Below are positions 1 through 10,508 of a stretch of 64,000 nucleotides of DNA, in pieces. Origin of the DNA: Bos javanicus (taxonomy: Eukaryota; Chordata; Mammalia; Artiodactyla; Bovidae); contig NC_083878.1 of NCBI RefSeq assembly GCF_032452875.1, positions 60,989,378 to 61,053,377 of the forward strand, in the 5' to 3' direction. Position numbers and translations under genes: made by a program. Below the pieces are notes generated by a model, which did not search any database, had not been told where the DNA came from, and saw nothing but the letters and a program-made list of their open reading frames with translations. Position 1 is the stretch's first letter. Every line of letters starts with the position of its first letter.

Positions 1-866
1 TCATTCCAGGCAGTTGGTCATTTTTAAAAACACAAATGCCCAAGTCCTGCTGTAGACTCCTATGTAAGTCAGAATTCTGGGGATGTGGTCCTCACATGTG
101 TATATCACATGTGTATATTCTAAAAGATCTTCAGTGATTCAACTTTGATCCAGGTTTGAAAATCACCTTGATGTGAAAAGAAACTATTTAATTGCTTGGT
201 GAGAGAGGAATCAAGGAGAGTTAAAAAGTTGAATAATTCATTGGAACACTGTTTAAGGAAACAGAAATTCTTTAAATTACTTTGGTAACATGGGATCCTT
301 GCGTCCAGGGATTGGATCAATTCATTTTTATATTTCTCACAATGCCAAGTACAGTGATTAACATAAAGATGATGCTTCAAATATATGTTTTAAATGTAGA
401 AGAGAATTTATTTATAAAGGGTGTCAAATCTACAAAGATTATTCTCTAAAATACGTTTTTCACTTAACTTTAAAACTTATTTAGAAAACACTTTGTTTTT
501 CATTTACATTCTGAAGTTTATTAAAGTCTAACTTATAATAAAACATTGAAAGCATTTTACTTCCCAAAATAACACATTTCCTCTTTTTTAAAAAGCCAAA
601 TGAGTTCATCATAATTAATGCTGCATACCAGATCCTGTATAATAATAATTAACCACATATTGTTAATTGCTCTGAAAATGCATTTGATTTAATTAGCTTA
701 AAACAGCATTTTCTGTATATTACAAAATGAACTAATGTTATTCTTTCAATTTGAAGTTGTGCTGCCACAATTTAGTTTAAATATTCCATTTCAATTAAAC
801 ATTTGAATTCTCTGGACTTCTCAAATTAGGTATTGCCATTTGTGGATACAATGCAATATAATAATT
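1..866. other. AT-rich sequence without recognised features
   Basis: No gene, young repeat or RNA gene is visible. The only open frame is short and has no recognisable motif. Ancient repeats too decayed to see by eye cannot be excluded. Confidence 0.6.
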
Positions 867-1343
867 ATAAAGCTTTTTTATTGTAGTAGAAAATGGATAA
901 CATTAAATTTACCATCTTAACCATTTTTAAGTATGCAGTACCATTTTTAAGTACACTGGCTTCCTGCGGAGCTCAGCAGTAAAAGAATCCACCTGCAGTG
1001 CAGGAACCACAGGAGACATGGGTTTGATCCCAGGGTTGGGAAGATCCCTTGGAGGAGGGCATGGCAACCCACTCCAGTATTCTTCCATGGAGAGTCCTCA
1101 TGGACAGAGGAGCCTGGTGGGCTACACTTCATTGGGTGGCAAAGAGTCAGACACTGACTGAAGCGACTTAGCATGCGTGCACAACAGTGTTAAGTATATG
1201 CACATAGTTACACTGAAGAACTCTAGAACTTTTTCATCTTGCAAAATTCAAACTATACACATTGAACAACAACTCCCATCTGTTACTTCCCCTTGCCCCT
1301 GACAACCATCATTCTACTTTTTTGTTTTTGAGTTTGACTATTT
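867..1343 (-). mobile_element. Old L1, minus strand, 3'UTR piece (split by a SINE)
   Basis: Read on the minus strand this is the 3'UTR of an old L1. On the plus strand it shows the typical antisense text (ttaccatcttaacc, then ttttcatcttgcaaaa). It is interrupted by a Bov-tA SINE at 957-1183 and stops abruptly at 1343 where BovB begins. Its natural continuation is not at 1344. It lies in reverse orientation at 3341-3828 and then resumes in minus orientation at 4161, so this is the 3' part of one L1 now in three pieces. Confidence 0.8.
957..1183 (+). mobile_element. Bov-tA SINE
   Basis: The tRNA-Glu-derived head (A/B box region, with the gggtttgatccc box B at about 1020) is followed by the Bov-A body (gcatggcaacccactccagt) and the BovB-type 3' end (gactgaagcgacttagcatg). 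It is inserted in the L1 3'UTR. No clear TSD was seen. Confidence 0.9.
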
Positions 1344-2546
1344 TCAGTTCAGTTCAGTTCAGTTGCTCCGTTGTGTCCGACTCTTTGTGACCCCATGAAT
1401 CGCAGCACACCAGCCCTCCCTGTCCACCACCAACTCCCAGAGTTCACTCAGACTCACGTCCATCGAGTCAGTGATGCCATCCAGCCATCTCATCCTCTGT
1501 CGTCCCCTTCTCCTCCTGCCCCCAATCCCTCCCAGCATCAGAGTCTTTTCCAATGAGTCAACTCTTTGCATGAGGTGGCCAAAGTACTGGAGTTTCAGCT
1601 CTAGCATCATTCCTTCCAAAGAAATCCCAGGGCTGATCTCCTTCAGAATGGACTGGTTGGATCTCCTTGCAGTCCAAGGGACTCTCAAGAGTCTTCTCCA
1701 ACACCACAGTCCAAATGCATCAATTCTTCGGCGCTCAGCCTTCTTCACAGTCCAACTCTCACATCCATACATGACCACAGGAAAAACCATAGCCTTGACT
1801 AGATGAACCTTTGTTGGCAAAATAACGTCTCTGCTTTTCAATATGCTATCTAGGTTGGTCATAACTTTCCTTCCAAGGAGTAAGCGTCTTTTAATTTCAT
1901 GGCTGCAGTCACCATCTGTAGTGATTTTGGAGCCCAGAAAAATAAAGTCTGACACTGTTTCCCCATCTATTTCCCATGAAGTGATGGGACTGGATACCAT
2001 GATCTTCATTTTCTGAATGTTGAGCTTTAAGCCAACTTTTTCACTCTCCACTTTCACTTTCATCAGGAGGCTTTTGAGTTCCTCTTCACTTTCTGCCATA
2101 AGGGTGGTGTCATCTGCATATCTGAGGTTATTGATATTTCTCCCGGCAATCTTGATTCCAGCTTGTGTTTCTTCCAGTCCAGCCTTTCTCATGATGTACT
2201 CTGCACAGAAGTTAAATAAACAGGGTGACAACATACAGCCTTGACGAACTCCTTTTCCTATTTGGAACCAGTCTGTTGTTCCATGTCCAGTTCTAACTGT
2301 TGCTTCCTGACCTGCATACAGATTTCTCAAGAGGCAGATCAGGTGGTCTGGTATTCCCATCTCTTTCAGAATTTTCCACAGTTTATTGTGATGCACACAG
2401 TCAAAGGCTTTGGCATAGTCAATAAAGCAGAAATAGATGTTTTTCTGGAACTCTCTTGCTTTTTCCATGATCCAGCAGATGTTGGCAATTTGATCTCTGG
2501 TTCCTCTGCCTTTTCTGAAACCAGCTTGAACATCAGAAAGTTCACG
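1344..2546 (-). mobile_element. BovB (RTE) LINE, 3' segment with RT domain
   Basis: This is a minus-strand BovB segment. Its 3' end is at 1344, with a tail of four ttcag-type repeats, and it runs back through the whole RT region to about 2546. There it meets a BovB endonuclease segment in the opposite orientation. The first ~335 bp match 3829-4160 as an inverted repeat, including uncommon variants such as ccagccctccctgtccacc. It is interpreted as a hybrid produced by recombination between two BovB copies. Confidence 0.95.
1359..2546 (-). pseudogene. BovB ORF fragment: reverse transcriptase to C-terminus
   Basis: This is the open C-terminal part of the BovB polyprotein. It would copy BovB RNA into DNA at a nicked target (target-primed reverse transcription). 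The 402-codon open frame extends to 2567 by running across the junction, so its first ~10 residues are not BovB. Visible RT motifs are DYAKAFD at residues 50-56, GVRQGC at 106-111 and the catalytic YADD at 150-153. The basic RRRRGRQRMRW stretch and the normal C-terminus ending at 1359 are present. Unlike several other copies here, the CGA codon in RGRQ has not decayed to TGA, so the C-terminal tail is complete. The endonuclease half is missing from this frame, so no full-length protein can be made. Family assignment is secure. The frame's openness reflects youth or a conversion event, not proven function. Confidence 0.9.
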
Positions 2547-3340
2547 GACAAGGGAATGGCAAACCACTTCAGTATTCTTGCCTTGAGAACCCCATGAACA
2601 GTATGAAAAGGCAAAATGATAGGATACTGAAAGAGAAACTCCCCAGGTCAGTAGGCGCCCAATATGCTACTGGAGATCAGTGGACAAATAACTCCAGAAA
2701 GAGTGAAGGGATGGAGCCAAAGCAAAAAGAATACCCAGCTGTGGATGTGACTGGTGATAGAAGCAAGGTCCGATGCTGTAAAGAGCAATATTGCATAGGA
2801 ACCTGGAATGTCAGGTCCATGAATCAAGGCAAATTGGAAGTGGTCAAACAAGAGATGGCCAGAGTGAATGTCGACATTCTAGGAATCAGCAAACTGAAAT
2901 GGTCTGGAATGGGTGAATTTAACTCAGATGACCATTATATCTACTACTGCGGGCAGGAATCCCTCAGAAGAAATGGAGTAGCTATCATGGTCAACAAAAG
3001 AGTCCAAAATGCAGTACTTGGATGCAATCTCAAAAATGACAGGATGATCTCTGTTCGTTTCCAAGGCAAACCATTCTTCAATATCACAGTAATCCAAGTC
3101 TATGCCCCAACCAGTAACGCTGAAGAAGCTGAAGTTGAACTGTTCTATGAAGACCTACAAGACCTTTTAGAACTAATACCCAAAAAAGACGTCCTTTTCA
3201 TTATAGGGGACTGGAATGCAAAAGTAGGAAGTCAAGAAACACCTGGAGTAACAGGCAAATTTGGCCTTGGAATACGGAATGAAGCAGGGCAAAGACTAAT
3301 AGAGTTTTGCCAAGAAAATGCACTGGTCATAACAAACACC
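2547..3340 (+). mobile_element. BovB 5' segment (endonuclease), inverted relative to its RT part
   Basis: This is plus-strand BovB sequence from the 5' leader (caagggaatggcaaaccac) through the endonuclease. It joins head-to-head with the minus-strand RT segment at about 2546. It ends at about 3337-3340 within the sequence that normally reads acaaacaccc, where L1 sequence begins. An 11-bp motif (acctttagaat, 3338-3348) at this edge recurs as its reverse complement at 4161-4171. This fits the 5'-inverted half of a twin-primed insertion that was later flipped. Confidence 0.9.
2594..3340 (+). pseudogene. BovB ORF fragment: APE-like endonuclease
   Basis: This is the N-terminal endonuclease domain of BovB, which nicks target DNA to prime reverse transcription. 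From the ATG at 2594 the frame shows GTWNVRS at residues 69-75, DILGIS-x-LKW at 94-103, VYAPTS at 169-174 and GDWNAKVG at 205-212. These are the usual blocks of an apurinic/apyrimidinic-type endonuclease. Position 100, where related copies have the catalytic glutamate (GISE), is lysine here (a single G-to-A change), so the enzyme is probably dead. The frame breaks off before the SDH motif and runs into L1 sequence and an A-tract after 3340. The normal downstream RT lies on the opposite strand. It is a dead fragment, with secure family assignment. Confidence 0.85.
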
Positions 3341-3348
3341 TTTAGAAT
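3338..3348 (+). repeat. TSD copy, now inverted (acctttagaat)
   Basis: This 11-bp sequence lies at the junction of BovB endonuclease and L1. Its exact reverse complement is at 4161-4171, directly after the BovB 3' tail. If the interval between is flipped back, the two become a direct TSD and the L1 text reads through (gatacc-tttagaat-agccactat). Confidence 0.75.
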
Positions 3349-3828
3349 AGCCACTATAAAAAAAAAAAAAAAAAAAAACAGGAAATAACGAGTGTTAGGG
3401 AAGGTGTTGAGAAGTTCGAACACTTGTGCACTGTTGGTAGGAATGTAAAATGGTACACTTGCTATAGAAAACAATAAGAAGTGTCCTCAGAAAATTTAAA
3501 ATAAAATACCATATGATCCAGCTACTCCACTTCTATGTATATCTGAAAGAACTGAAAATAGGGTGTTAAAGTGAAATTTGCAGATCTATGTCTATTGCAG
3601 CATTATTTACAATTGCCAACAGGTAGAATCCACCTAAATGTCCATTAACAAATGAATGAGTGAAGAAAATGCTGTATACACATACAATGGAATATTATTC
3701 AACCTTAAAAGAAAGGAAATCCTATCATATGCTACAACATGGATGAACCCTGAAAACAAGATGCTAAGTGAAATAAACTACAAACAAAATACAAAAAGAC
3801 AAAATCTGCATTATTTCCCCTTTAAGAG
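3341..3828 (+). mobile_element. L1 ORF2-end/3'UTR piece, inverted relative to its neighbours
   Basis: This is plus-strand L1 sequence covering the end of ORF2 and the start of the 3'UTR (agcattatttacaattgcc, caatggaatattattcaacc, ctaagtgaaataaac). An 18-19 bp A-tract sits at 3359-3377. The L1 flanks on both sides (867-1343 and 4161-5535) are minus-strand. This piece supplies exactly the part missing between them, so it is best explained as the middle of the same L1 that was flipped. About 13 bp expected next to 1343 are missing. Confidence 0.85.
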
Positions 3829-4160
3829 GAGAGTCCCTTGGACTGCAAGGAGATCCAACCAGTCCATTCTGAAGGAGATCAGCCCTGGGATTTCTTTGGA
3901 AGGAATGATGCTAGAGCTGAAACTCCAGTACTTTGGCCACCTCATGCGAAGAGTTGACTCATTGGAAAAGACTCTGATGCTGGGAGGGATTGGGGGCAGG
4001 AGGAGAAGGGGATGACAGAGGATGAGATGGCTGGATGGCATCACTGACTCGATGGACGTGAGTCTGAGTGAACTCTGGGAGTTGGTGGTGGACAGGGAGG
4101 GCTGGTGTGCTGCGATTCATGGGGTCGCAAAGAGTCGGACATGACTGAGCGACTGATCTG
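3829..4160 (+). mobile_element. BovB 3'-end fragment (about 330 bp)
   Basis: This is the BovB C-terminal coding region and 3' end on the plus strand, with a gactgatctg-type tail. It forms an inverted repeat with 1344-1690. I count only two differences over about 290 bp away from the tail, while the tails themselves differ (ctgaa type at 1344, ctgat type here). The reading frame carries TGA at the codon that is CGA in the 1359-2567 copy. Confidence 0.9.
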
Positions 4161-5535
4161 ATTCTAAAGGTATCAGATGATATTTCACTGTGGTTTTGAT
4201 TTGCATTTCCCTGGTAATTAGTGATAGTGAGCGTCTTTTTATATGTTTGTATGCTCTTTGTATATCTTCTTTGGAGAAACTTCTGTTGAAGTTTTCCGCC
4301 CATTTCTGAATTTTACTGTTGAGTTGTACAAGTCCTCTATACCTTTTGGATATTGATCCTTTATCAGATATATGGTTTGAAGATATTTTCTTCCATTCTG
4401 TAGTCTTTTCACTCTGTTGGTTATTTCTTTTGCTGCACAGAAGTTTTAAAGTTGATGTAGTCTCATTTGTCTATTTTTGCTTTTGCTACCCGCTTGTTTC
4501 ATGTCACATCCTTGGAATTATTGCCAAATCAAATGTCAAGAAGATTTCCCCTGTATTTTCTCTAGGAGTTTTATTGCTTCAGGTCTTATGTTTAGGTTTT
4601 TAATCCATTTTGAGTTAATTTTTGTATATGATATAAGTTGAACATCCAACTTCATTCTTTTTCATGTGGCTATCTAGTTTTCCTGACACCATTTGTAGAA
4701 GAAACTATTCTTTCCCCATATGATATATTAGGTCTTATTTCTGGATTCTCTACTGTTCTGTTGGTTTATATGTCTGTTTTTATGCCAGTATCATGGTTTG
4801 ATTACTATAGCTTTGTAGTATGCTTTTAAACAAGGAAATTTGAGACCTGTAGCTTTGTTTTTCCCTCTCAAGATTAATCGACTATTATGGGTCCTTTGAA
4901 ATACCATATGAATTTTAACATGATTTTTTTCTATTTTTGAAAAAAAAAATCATTGGAATTTTGATAGGGATTGCATTGAATCTGTGTAAATCTTACATAA
5001 ATCTGTATTTGTGTAATGTAGACATTTTAATAATACTAAGCCTTCTGATCTATTAATATGATATGTCTTTCCATTTATTTGTTTCTTCTTTAATTTCTTT
5101 CAGCAATGTTTCATAGTTTTCTGTGTATAAGTCTTGCTTCCTTGGTTAAGTTTATTCTAAGGATTTTATTAATTTTGATGCTATTATAAATGAGTTTGTT
5201 TTCTTAATTTCTTTTCAGATTGTTCATGTATTGATTTACAACTGATTTTTGTGTGTTTATTTTGTATCCTGAACTTTGCTGAATTCCTTTATTAATTCCC
5301 ACAGGTTTTTTTGTATGTAGAATGTTTAGGATATTCTATACAAAAGATCATGTCATCTGCAACCAGAGCTAATTTTACTTTTTCCTTTCCTGTTTGGATG
5401 TCTATTTCTTTTTTCTTAGCTGATTTCTCTGGCTAGGACTTTCAGTACTATGTTGAATAGAAGTGGCGAGATTCTAGATTGTTCTTAATCTTAAAGGAAA
5501 GCGAAAGCTGAAACTGAAAAGTTTTTCATCATTTA
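4161..5535 (-). mobile_element. Old L1, minus strand, ORF2 region
   Basis: This is antisense L1 ORF2 (tggttttgatttgcatttccc at the left edge, then ttttgagttaatttttgtat, and tactatgttgaatagaagtgg near 5450). It continues the L1 at 867-1343 once the piece at 3341-3828 is re-inverted. The frame is badly decayed. The right border is approximate. Confidence 0.85.
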
Positions 5536-7321
5536 ACTTAAAATTTGTTTTAGTACCTAATGAAATGAAAAGTTGCCAATATACTAAAACAAATTTCCCT
5601 AGGGTGAGAGCCAGTCACAATCTTAATCAAGGTCATGAGAGAAAAATATGGTAATAGCTGATACACTAGTCAAAAGTTCAAACTAAGCAAACTTGTGTTC
5701 TATTCCAAGTCAGTCACGAATTTGCAGTGAGGCAAGCTTTTTTTTCTCCACCAAGTATCTGTTTTCCCTTCTATGAAATGGGATAATTTTTTAGAATAAT
5801 TTTGTCTCTCTAAGATTTTATCTCTTTATGTTTTATGTGTATGTAAATTACTTTGTACTAATTGGTGATAAGAATAACTTCAGTTGAATGTGAGATTACA
5901 GCAAAATCTTTTTATTGGAAAAGATTATTGAGATCTTCATTTTTATTCTGAAAATAAGACTTCATAAAGATGGTAATTTTGGGATTTGCATTTATGCTTA
6001 CCTTTAAAAATCATAGTAGTAACTACTATCTATAAATAAATAGCATAACTTTATTTTTTAGTACAGTGTTTTGAAATAAGGTAGTATGCAAGAAAGTCTG
6101 TTGCATTCCTATTAAATAAAAAGGTAGTTCCAAATTGTATAGTATGTTACATTTTCCTTACATGTTATATTAGTTTTCTGTTGCTTTTAATCTAAATCAA
6201 GTAAAGGTATTATCTCCATCCTGGGGCACAATTTGTGTCTATTTGGTGACTCGTGAAACTAGATAACAGATTTTTATGCCCCCAAAATACGTTGTTGGAA
6301 TAAGCGTAGGGGAACACTTACAGATGTTCCAGCTTAAAAAGGAGAAGACAGAAGGTAAAGAAAGAGTGACTGGTCCCAAGAACTTCAAAATTCAGCAGGG
6401 GAAACTCCATTAAGTTCCAAGGTCTGGGAATTATCCTCTATGGTGTATGACATGGGTCATCTTTTCTTTTTCATGGAAAAAAGTATGTGTTGGCAGCTAC
6501 GAAATTTATCAGCCTGTTTCCCTCCTGTAGAATTGTGAGAATCTTACAGCCTTTTTTCTTTTTATCCTCTTTCTTTCTTAGCCCAAGCTCACAGTGTTTC
6601 TGCTGATATAAAATTCTCAAGAATTTTGTGGGTCTTCCATGTATGTCACAAGGATTCACTCTATTCTATAAGAAGGTCATCCATAGGGCTTTCCTAGATA
6701 ATCCCATCCATTCTTGGATTTCACTGAGATAGCTGAGGGAAGTCTTTAAGCTTCTGAAAAACTCTCTGGCTTGATTGAGGGGATCTGTGAGTCACAACCT
6801 CTTCAAAGAAACTTGTGTGTGACTGAATACTCTGATCTTTTAGATCTTTCTGAGCTAGTAGCAAAAGTTTGTCCAGCCACACCCTGAGTTTTCAATTTTT
6901 CTCTAGAGCACACTTTGCTGACAGTCAATCTCTTGATTTTCATGTCCTTTCTAATCTGGATAGGTTGAGAGTTTCCTAGATTATCAAAATCTGGATCCTA
7001 TTTGTTTAACAGTTCTTTTCTCAATTTATTTATTTTCTTTCACATTTTACTATAAACAACTAGAGGAAAAATATTTGCATCTTCAACACTTTGCTTGGAA
7101 ATCTACCAGCTGAATGTCCAGTTTTATAATTTATAAATTCTGCTTTCCACAGAACTGCACAATACAAATCCTTAAAGTACCTATTTCTACTAACGGTCTA
7201 TTCAATGCAATCTAGACTTTTTTCTACCATACTTCTCTAATAATCTTCCAGCCTATGCCCAATGCCCAATTCCAAAGCTACTCTCATATATTTAATTATG
7301 TTACAGCAGCATCTCATTTCT
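5536..7321. other. Sequence without recognised genes
   Basis: AT-rich sequence with short open frames only, the longest about 60 codons. I recognise no gene, young mobile element or RNA gene. Confidence 0.55.
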
Positions 7322-7860
7322 AGGTACCAAAATCTGTATTAGTTTTCTACTGTTGCCATAACAAATAACCACAAACCCATTGACTTAAAACAGCACAAAT
7401 TTATTATCTTGCAGTTCTGTAGATTAGAAGTCTGACACTCATTGAAATAAAATCAAGGTATCTACAGGGCTGCTTTTCTTTATGGAGGCTCTAGGGGAGA
7501 ATTTGTTTCCTGCTCACTCAGATTGTTGGCAAAATTCAACAATTCCTTGTGTCTGTAGGACTAAGGGCCCCATTTGCTTCTTGGTGTAACATGAGGTTAT
7601 TTTAAGCTTCTACAGACCACTGAACTTCTTTTTTTTAAACTTTTTATTTTGTTATTTGGGGTATAGCCAATTAACAAGCCACTGAACTTCTTGGTATATA
7701 GGCCCATTGCTCTGCAAAGCCCACAAAGGCAACTTCTCACATCACATCTCTCTGACTTCCATAGCTTTTCATATGGAAAGTTGCCTTAGTTGCTCATTAC
7801 CAAAGGTTCTATAATCTCATCATTTTTCTTTATTTTTATTCCCAGAGTCACTTAGAAACC
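7322..7860 (+). repeat. Ancient interspersed repeat, family not named
   Basis: The text from ctactgttgccataacaaat through cagcacaaatttattatctt resembles a widespread old mammalian repeat. Another end of what looks like the same family is at 52155-52330. I cannot name the family without a library search. It is interrupted at 7631-7678 by a tiny L1 insertion. Confidence 0.45.
7617..7692 (-). mobile_element. Minimal 48-bp L1 insertion with 14-bp TSD
   Basis: The body, 7631-7678, is the extreme 3' end of a ruminant L1 3'UTR in minus orientation: a poly-T, then text like that at 51050-51090 (tttttattttgt...ggggtatagc). It is flanked by a perfect 14-bp direct repeat, ccactgaacttctt, at 7617-7630 and 7679-7692. 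This is an extremely 5'-truncated but otherwise standard retroposition. Confidence 0.75.
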
Positions 7861-7902
7861 TGTTTTAAAATGTTCAAATTGTCAGACTTGGGGCTAGCAT
7901 GT

Positions 7903-7925
7903 CTGTGTGTGTGTGTGTGTGTGTA
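7903..7925 (+). repeat. (TG)n microsatellite
   Basis: About 11 uninterrupted TG units. Confidence 0.95.
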
Positions 7926-7939
7926 GTGCAATATGCTAA

Positions 7940-8225
7940 GAGAATGTAACATTTATGGTTTCAACTTTGGGAATTTTATTGAGATTGTCTTTGTGACTTA
8001 GTACATGATCAGTTTTTATAAAAGTTCCATAGACATCTGAGAAAAACATGTATTTTCTGTTTATTTGGTATGAAGTTCTATGTATCAGTAAGATTTAGTT
8101 TGTAACTGTGTTAAACCAATACTCTGTATCCTCATTTATTTTCATCAACTTAGTCTGCCAAATTTTTAGAGAGATGTACTAAAGTATACATTCTATTTTG
8201 GATTGTGAATTATTCAATGTTTTTC
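7940..8225 (-). mobile_element. Old L1 fragment, ORF2 5' region
   Basis: Antisense L1 ORF2 text is recognisable despite decay (gtgacttagtacatgatcag, then gaaaaacatgtattttctg). The borders are approximate. Confidence 0.55.
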
Positions 8226-10047
8226 TGGGAGAGAAGAAGCACTATGTAGACCTAAATCATGTTATATATAACCCGTGATCCTGAAGAGAAATATAACTAA
8301 TTAAAACTGAAGAAATCTGTTTACATAGTATCACAAAAGCATCCTGATGAATTTTTGCCAGTTCTGCTTCTTGCATTTACTATACCAACCGCACTCATAC
8401 TCAAACAGTTTCTTGTTTATTTCTCATCAGTTTTCCTGAACATAGCATATTTTTTGTTTCTCAAGGTCAACAATCTAGAAATTTTGAAAGAATAAAATAG
8501 TTCAAGAAACTGGTGAAGCATTCTGAGAGCAATATGGGGCTTTATAACCAGGTTATTCCCCAGATCTCAAGGGAGGAAAGTTGGGAGACACAGCATTTCC
8601 AGGAGTCAGATCTTTACTTGCAGAATTTTTAATATGGAATAGACTTTCTATTGACTTGCGTTTTGTAAAATAGCAAAATGAGTTTGGAAAGTAAGCTCAG
8701 TACTGAATTGGTGAATTAATTTCATGAGTTTGTTGATTTTGTTTTTGTTTTACATCTTACAGCTTAGTCTAGTGACCACTACTATAAAGAACTATGGTAT
8801 ATAACTGTCTTACTGTAACATCCCAAATGCTGCCTTAAAAGAAAGAGAATTTTTATAAAATCACATAATCCCTGTCTTAAATGCAGCACAGTCTACATTC
8901 CTATGTGAAGACCTATCGAGGGTATACTCAGAAAAAATTCCTCCCATTTTTTTCAAAATTTATGGGTTTTCATTGTAGAACTGCTTTTTCGTTAATTTTA
9001 TCTTAAGGACCTTAAGTGTCCTGTAGTTAAATATGCTTAGTTTAGGAGAGTTAAGAAAATGTAAAACCTATTTTAAGAACCACTCTTTGCTAACTTACTT
9101 TTTCTGGAAGCAAATTCAACAGGGTTCTATGCAATAATGGGCCAGTGAAGATTTACTGTCTTAGTCATTTTGAGGGCTGAACCTCCTGGCTTTCTATGCC
9201 TTACTAAACTAGTTACTCTGCTGAACTATGAATTAACAAAATAAAAACCATCAGCAGCATGAAAAGAAAGCTGCTGCAATATCCTCTTATCAGAAAAAAA
9301 GAGACAAGGCACAAAATCTTCGGCTTTAGGAACAAATAGTAAATCATTTATGCAAGAGAGATTTGGGAGAGGAAATGTGGCATCCAGACAAATAAATAAA
9401 ATACTGACAGTGCAGTATTAAAATGAAGTTAGCTAGCATTTAACCAAAGAGTGAAAATAGCCTGATTTTAGCTTCAGGCTGGTTGAAGAGCACAAACTTC
9501 TTAGGCTACATATGCTGACCTGCAGACAGAATTTTCTTGTCAATTCACACTTCACAGGCTTTCCCAAGAAACATACTGTCAAGTTTTAGATGTGCTAAGA
9601 TCTTGATTCAAGATCAGGAAGATACACATGTCTTCACGGGAAGACACATGAAAGGTTGCAGTCAAAGTTTAATGTAAAGGATGAGATTTATCTGTCCATG
9701 TCCTTTCTTGTCAGTTGCTCATTGGTCCCCAAGCTATGAAAATGCTCTTTCTTTTTTTTCTTTGCCTCAATTACAACCCCAGAGATTTCAGAAGAGTCTA
9801 GCCTAAGCCTTCAACTTTCCTTGATAGATAAGACTGGCAGTTCCCCACTCTTTGCCAGCTTAAAGGAGTCTTTCTTCTTGCTTTTGAATTTTGTACCAAT
9901 TCGTACCCATTCATTTGCCATATGACCATGTACTGACTTATGACTTTTCCTTTACTGTTTTTTAAACAATTATTTACTTCTTTTCTTTTATTGAACTTAC
10001 ACCATTTATCTTTAATCATTTATATTGGTTTGTAAGTTCCTTGAAGT
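8226..10047. other. Sequence without recognised genes
   Basis: No gene or clear repeat is visible. Open frames are short (the longest is 73 codons on the minus strand at 9798-10019) and show no recognisable motif. Confidence 0.55.
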
Positions 10048-10508
10048 CAGTTCAGTTCAGTCACTCGGTCGTGTCTGACTGTTTGCGACCCCTTGGACTA
10101 CAGCACACCAGGCTTCTCTGTCCATCACCGATTCCTGGAGCTTGCTCAAACTCATGTCCATCAAGTTGGTGATGCCATCCAACCATCTTATCCTCTGTCA
10201 TCCTCTTCTCCTGCCTTCAATCTTTCCCAGCAACAGGATCTTTTCCAATGAGTCAGTTCTTTGCATCAGGTGGCCAAAGTATTGGAGTTTCAGCTTCAGC
10301 TCCAGTCCTTCCAGTGAGTTTTCAGGACTGATTTCCTTTAAGATTGACTGGTTTGATCTCCTTACAATCCAGGGGGCTCTCAAGAGGCTTTTCCAACACC
10401 ACAGTTCAAAAGCACCAGTTCTTTGATGCTCAGCCTTCTTCATGGCCCAACTCTCAGATCCATGCATGACTCCTGGAAAAACCATAGCTTTGACTATATG
10501 GACCTTTA
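10048..10508 (-). mobile_element. BovB 3' fragment (older subfamily)
   Basis: This is a 5'-truncated BovB with its 3' tail (tcagttcagttcag) at 10048. The coding strand has C-terminal text such as ESWAMKKAEHQRTGAFELWC at 10390-10470. It carries the older ggact-type 3' end rather than the gaatcgc type of the young copies, a 3-bp loss in the arginine-rich region, and a stop at the RGRQ site. Confidence 0.9.

Noticed and set aside
3359..3377. Poly-A tract as the 3' tail of the BovB endonuclease segment
   Set aside because: The text on both sides (gaatagccactat before, caggaaataacgagtg after) is continuous L1 ORF2-end sequence, which often has an A-run here. BovB ends before it.
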